Source: Leptospira mtsangambouensis (lineage in GTDB: Bacteria; Spirochaetota; Leptospiria; Leptospirales; Leptospiraceae). From it: a stretch of DNA of 64,000 nucleotides. The translations under genes were made by a program, and so were the position numbers. Numbering within the stretch: position 1 is the stretch's first letter; each line of letters starts with the position of its first letter. Below, one piece after another: positions 61,236 to 64,000 of this stretch. The notes under the pieces are model-generated. The model was not told the DNA's origin and did not search any database. It saw only the letters and a list, made by a program, of their open reading frames with translations. The DNA lies in contig NZ_RQHK01000002.1 in assembly GCF_004770475.1 (NCBI RefSeq), positions 598,001-662,000 on the forward strand, given 5' to 3'.

Positions 61236-61580
61236 TTAACCCGGTGGCCATTGCATATGACGACCACCTAACATGTGGAAGTGGATATGTTGAACGGTTT
61301 GTCCACCAAAATCTCCGCAGTTGTTTACTAAACGATATCCCTTTTCTGAAATTCCATTCTGTTGGGCCAGTTTGGGGATGGTTAGAAAAATTTCTTTTAT
61401 GATATCTGGATTCAAATCTCCAATTTGGTTCATACTAGATATATGAACTTTCGGAATGATAAGTACATGGAAGGGCGCTTGAGGAGTGATATCGTGAAAC
61501 ACTAAAATGTTATCTGATTCATATTCTTTTTTGCTTGGGATTTCTCCACTTGCAATTTTACAGAAAAGACAATTTTCCAT
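61236..61580 (-). CDS. HIT family nucleotide hydrolase (HINT-like)
   Basis: 114 residues from ATG at 61580 (MENCLFCKIASGEIP), the family's normal start. The domain has VFHDITPQAPFHVLIIPKVH and the histidine triad QTVQHIHFHMLGGR near 100, plus CLFC. HINT proteins hydrolyse adenosine phosphoramidates and AMP-lysine. It begins just after the ROK kinase stop, so the two are one operon with the ABC genes upstream. Confidence 0.93.
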   Translation of the reverse strand: MENCLFCKIASGEIPSKKEYESDNILVFHDITPQAPFHVLIIPKVHISSMNQIGDLNPDIIKEIFLTIPKLAQQNGISEKGYRLVNNCGDFGGQTVQHIHFHMLGGRHMQWPPG

Positions 61581-61581
61581 A

Positions 61582-62484
61582 TTATACTTTCTCCTTTGAA
61601 AACACGAGCGATGCAGCACCTAAAGCTCCGGATAAACTTCCCCCGGCACCAATTTTGAGCCGATCGTTTAACACGGGAAAGATATTGGACCTAATTTCGG
61701 ATTCCAACACTTTACCAAATAAATCATAGGATTTTGTGATTCCACCCACAAAGACCACTGCTTCTGGGTTAAGCAAATGAATTGCTCCACGAACCGCATG
61801 AGCCAGTGCCAAGGTTCCAAAATGTAAAATCTCCTGGGCAATTGGATTTTTTTCCCGAACCAGTCGGAAAAATGATTCTGCATTTTCCAATGTTTGGTTG
61901 GACTTTTCTGCATAACGGTTTAAAAAACCACGAGTAGAAAAATAACTTTCTACGCATCCATGAACCCCGCAGCCGCAAAGAGCACCACCGATGACAGATG
62001 TTGTATGGCCAATTTCAATTCCATTGCCTAGATAACCGGAATAAAGAATTCCTTTGTCTACAAAACCACCACCCACACCGGTTCCAAGAGTAATGATGAG
62101 TTGTGATTCTGTATTTTGATAAACACCGAAGTAGGCCTCACCAAGAGCAGCGCAGTTCGCATCATTTTCATACCAAACAGGTAGAGAAAATTCTTTTTTG
62201 AGTTCTTCTCCTATCGGTAAGTTTTTTAGGCCTTGCAGATTGGCACTGGATATCATAATCCCTTGTTCATTGTTTAAGGGGCCAGGAGATCCAACACCGA
62301 TTCCAATTGCATCGGCTACTAGCGGACGAATGGTATCTTTTAAAATTTCTAAAAAACTTTGGTTGTCTAAATGCTCTGGTGTGGGGGAAACAAGGGATTT
62401 TAGTTCTTTTCCCGTTTCTTCAAAGAGGCTTACTTTGATGCTCCCTCCACCGATATCCACTCCGATGGCATTTCGCAAACTCAT
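61582..62484 (-). CDS. ROK family sugar kinase (glucokinase-like)
   Basis: 300 residues. The N-terminal ATP motif is [14 protein letters not shown], the substrate block [30 protein letters not shown], the ROK motif [21 protein letters not shown] with Cys residues that bind zinc, and [10 protein letters not shown] near 260. It phosphorylates glucose or a related sugar at C6. Its ATG overlaps the ABC ATPase stop (ATGA) although the functions look unrelated. Substrate not resolved. Confidence 0.9.
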   Translation of the reverse strand: MSLRNAIGVDIGGGSIKVSLFEETGKELKSLVSPTPEHLDNQSFLEILKDTIRPLVADAIGIGVGSPGPLNNEQGIMISSANLQGLKNLPIGEELKKEFSLPVWYENDANCAALGEAYFGVYQNTESQLIITLGTGVGGGFVDKGILYSGYLGNGIEIGHTTSVIGGALCGCGVHGCVESYFSTRGFLNRYAEKSNQTLENAESFFRLVREKNPIAQEILHFGTLALAHAVRGAIHLLNPEAVVFVGGITKSYDLFGKVLESEIRSNIFPVLNDRLKIGAGGSLSGALGAASLVFSKEKV

Positions 62485-63152
62485 TCTCCCTTAATGACTT
62501 GGTCGAATTTCCCTTGTTTCATTTCATAAACAGTTTGGGCATCGAAGGCAAGTTTCATATCATGTGTGACAAGGATAATGGAATGATTTCGTTTGTTGTA
62601 TTCATTTAATAGGAGTTGGACCAAATAACTATTTTCTGGATCCAAATCTCCAGAAGGTTCATCGGCAAATAGGATAGCTGGATCGTTGATGAGTGACCGA
62701 GCAATTGCCGCTTTTTGGATTTGTCCTCCCGACAAAGTACGAGGAAGGGAATTTTGTATGTCACCTAACTTTAAATGTTCGATCAAATAATCGCATTTAC
62801 GAATATAGTCATCATTCGAAAATTTACGTGTAAAGAGAGCTGGCAAAAGGATGTTTTCCCTGATTGTAAGGTTTCCGACAAGTTCGGAAAATTGAAAAAC
62901 GAGTCCTAGGTCACGAGCCCGGATTTCCGCCAGTTCTTGTTTTGATATTTGCGAAAGTTTGATTTGGTCATAAAGGATGTCACCTTCTGTCGGAGAAAGC
63001 ATCCCAGTGAGCATCGAGAGCAAAGTAGTTTTGCCTGAACCGGATGGTCCAATGATGGCAACATAGTCACCTTGGTTCACATCGAAACTCACGGAACTGA
63101 CTGCTTCTTCTTTGCCAAATCGTTTGGTCAAATTGTGAACACGGAGTAACAT
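62481..63152 (-). CDS. ABC transporter ATP-binding protein (LolD/MacB-type)
   Basis: 223 residues from ATG at 63152 ([18 protein letters not shown]); the longer frame upstream lies inside the permease gene, whose stop overlaps as TAATG. Walker A is [16 protein letters not shown]-loop [14 protein letters not shown], signature [16 protein letters not shown], Walker [16 protein letters not shown], and ILVTHD. The LSGGQ and DEPSGDLD forms match the LolD/MacB export subfamily, which works with FtsX-type permeases for lipoprotein or peptide movement. The partner is the short permease encoded just before it. Confidence 0.9.
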   Translation of the reverse strand: MLLRVHNLTKRFGKEEAVSSVSFDVNQGDYVAIIGPSGSGKTTLLSMLTGMLSPTEGDILYDQIKLSQISKQELAEIRARDLGLVFQFSELVGNLTIRENILLPALFTRKFSNDDYIRKCDYLIEHLKLGDIQNSLPRTLSGGQIQKAAIARSLINDPAILFADEPSGDLDPENSYLVQLLLNEYNKRNHSIILVTHDMKLAFDAQTVYEMKQGKFDQVIKGE

Positions 63153-63760
63153 TATTTTTGTCTCCGAATTGATTTGTAAGGATCGATGAAAGAACTGATC
63201 CCGATGGTGGGAACAGAAACAAGAAGACCTAATGTGATAAAGAGAACCAAACAAGAAAAAACGGATTTGATTTCGTTAATGAACCCGAAGTCTGCTGGTG
63301 GATTTAAATAAGCAAGATTTATCAGGATCGCCATTAGGAAACTTGGTAAAAATAGGAAAAATAAGGACAAAGAGTGGAGCCAAATACAACCCAATCGGTT
63401 TCCTCCAATGGCCATCATCACTCCAATGTCACCAAGACCATGAAGGCAATGAAAGAAAAAGAGAGCCATCAGTGCAAAACTCGTGGAATAAAAAAGAATC
63501 TGCGGAGATTGGTCAAAGGAAACGATACTAGTAAGGGACACACCTCCATACAAATGGAAGTGTGTCCGAATAGTGAGTAAAAAGAATGTAAAAACTAGGG
63601 CACCGACGAGGCCATAGGCTGCCGAGTAGAGTCGATCCCGGAAGAGAAGTCGAAGAGCGAACGAAATGTAGGTGAGTTGTATCACTTCCAGGACAGAATT
63701 GACGTAAGACTCTTTTTTACCAACTAAAATAGGAAAATAGGAAGTAAGCGAATTTGGCAT
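63152..63760 (-). CDS. Short FtsX-like ABC permease
   Basis: 202 residues, four membrane helices near 45-65, 90-115, 125-150 and 165-185. The end ([16 protein letters not shown]) is like FtsX/MacB permeases, whose tail is often PxxxLR. A normal permease of this family has about 400 residues with a large periplasmic domain, missing here. It overlaps the ATPase gene (TAATG). The start is uncertain: ATG at 63760 overlaps the divergent TPR gene by 7 bases; a GTG at 63685 would free that region. Confidence 0.65.
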   Translation of the reverse strand: MPNSLTSYFPILVGKKESYVNSVLEVIQLTYISFALRLLFRDRLYSAAYGLVGALVFTFFLLTIRTHFHLYGGVSLTSIVSFDQSPQILFYSTSFALMALFFFHCLHGLGDIGVMMAIGGNRLGCIWLHSLSLFFLFLPSFLMAILINLAYLNPPADFGFINEIKSVFSCLVLFITLGLLVSVPTIGISSFIDPYKSIRRQK

Positions 63761-64000
63761 TTTTTATCTTTGTGGGAGCAGCTGTGATTATGCTCGGGTT
63801 TCTTTTGACCTTCATTGTAGGGCAAAGAAGGGATAGTTATGCCAAGGCTTTAAGTCTTGCCACTCTAGGGAATTTTCTAGACGCAAGGGCTCTCGTTCGG
63901 GAAAAGCTGGAAGAAGACCACCAAAACCCCTATGGCCACTATGTAATGGCAAAAATCTATGCCATGGAGAATGACCCCTTAAACGAAGCCAAACACCTCG
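63754..64000 (+). CDS. N-terminal part of a TPR membrane protein, cut by the window edge
   Basis: 82 codons and one base are visible from TTG at 63754, which has AGGAAG 9 bases upstream; ATG at 63790 is the alternative. A membrane helix (about 2-22, [20 protein letters not shown]) comes first, then helical repeats with TPR character: YAKALSLATLGNFLDARALV and NPYGHYVMAKIYAMEN. It is probably a membrane-anchored TPR scaffold. The 5' end overlaps the divergent permease gene. Confidence 0.6.
   Translation, partial: MAFFIFVGAAVIMLGFLLTFIVGQRRDSYAKALSLATLGNFLDARALVREKLEEDHQNPYGHYVMAKIYAMENDPLNEAKHL

Noticed and set aside
61236..62484. Metabolic link between ROK kinase and HIT protein
   Set aside because: They are adjacent and co-directional, but operons here often mix unrelated housekeeping genes; no shared substrate is evident.

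Overview
The window looks like a chromosomal segment of a spirochaete of the genus Leptospira, probably from the saprophytic (biflexa-like) side. This is inferred from gene content and protein style: many lipoproteins with loose spirochaetal lipoboxes, a Leptospira-type DUF1574 protein, a FecR-domain lipoprotein of the LipL45 type, a TRAP transporter paired with a TatT-like TPR lipoprotein, a bactofilin beside a penicillin-binding protein, FliS, and modest G+C with A/T-rich spacers. The species cannot be fixed from the sequence alone. Most of the window is ordinary core chromosome with tightly packed operons and frequent ATGA or TAATG stop/start overlaps.

Region by region. 0-3.3 kb (minus) is an envelope and shape block: the start of a membrane protein running off the left edge, a bactofilin and a class A PBP. 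3.3-6.4 kb holds a zinc-dependent phospholipase C-like protein, a diaminopimelate-decarboxylase-family enzyme and ispD. 6.4-8.5 kb is a signalling group: a membrane PilZ protein and two cyclic-nucleotide-binding-domain proteins. At 8.6 kb is tRNA-Leu(UAG). From there to about 11.4 kb lies the only clearly accessory stretch. It holds a structured non-coding segment with an inverted copy of the tRNA 3' part, two copies of a dispersed repeat, apparent gene debris, and three small membrane or lipoprotein genes of unknown function. 11.4-19.8 kb has an FG-GAP propeller lipoprotein, a YidB-like protein, an SH3 lipoprotein, a membrane GT-C-like protein, VanW, DUF2452, SPOR protein, coaE and an alpha/beta-hydrolase lipoprotein, followed by tRNA-Phe(GAA).

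20-29 kb contains a MocR-type regulator divergent from an aminotransferase with a clear operator candidate between them, a 51-codon small gene, a 7TM/SpoIIE phosphatase, an atypical radical SAM protein and the FecR lipoprotein. 29-38 kb is housekeeping (lipA, pseudouridine synthase, HPP protein, small transaldolase, purH-purN) followed by a fliS operon with a coiled-coil protein and a J-domain protein. 38-42 kb is a complete TRAP operon (tatT-like, dctP, dctQ, dctM). 42-49 kb has a DedA protein, dGTPase-like protein, GST, a nucleosidase-like protein and argC.

46.8-51.8 kb is a three-gene sensory cassette: membrane histidine kinase, DUF3365 haem-binding lipoprotein and PAS-rich hybrid kinase. 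It is followed by a solitary RND transporter preceded by a TetR-like palindrome. 55-59 kb carries two ankyrin-repeat lipoproteins and an S41 protease without a recognisable PDZ domain. The right end has YbjN, VOC, LPG-synthase-type membrane protein, HIT, ROK kinase, an ABC ATPase with an unusually short permease, and the start of a TPR membrane protein cut by the window edge.

The best candidates for something undescribed are the tRNA-Leu-proximal islet with its structured repeats, the kinase/haem-lipoprotein/hybrid-kinase cassette, the ankyrin/S41 periplasmic cluster, and the radical SAM protein with CX8CX2C spacing. Everything here was read by eye; no database search was run.
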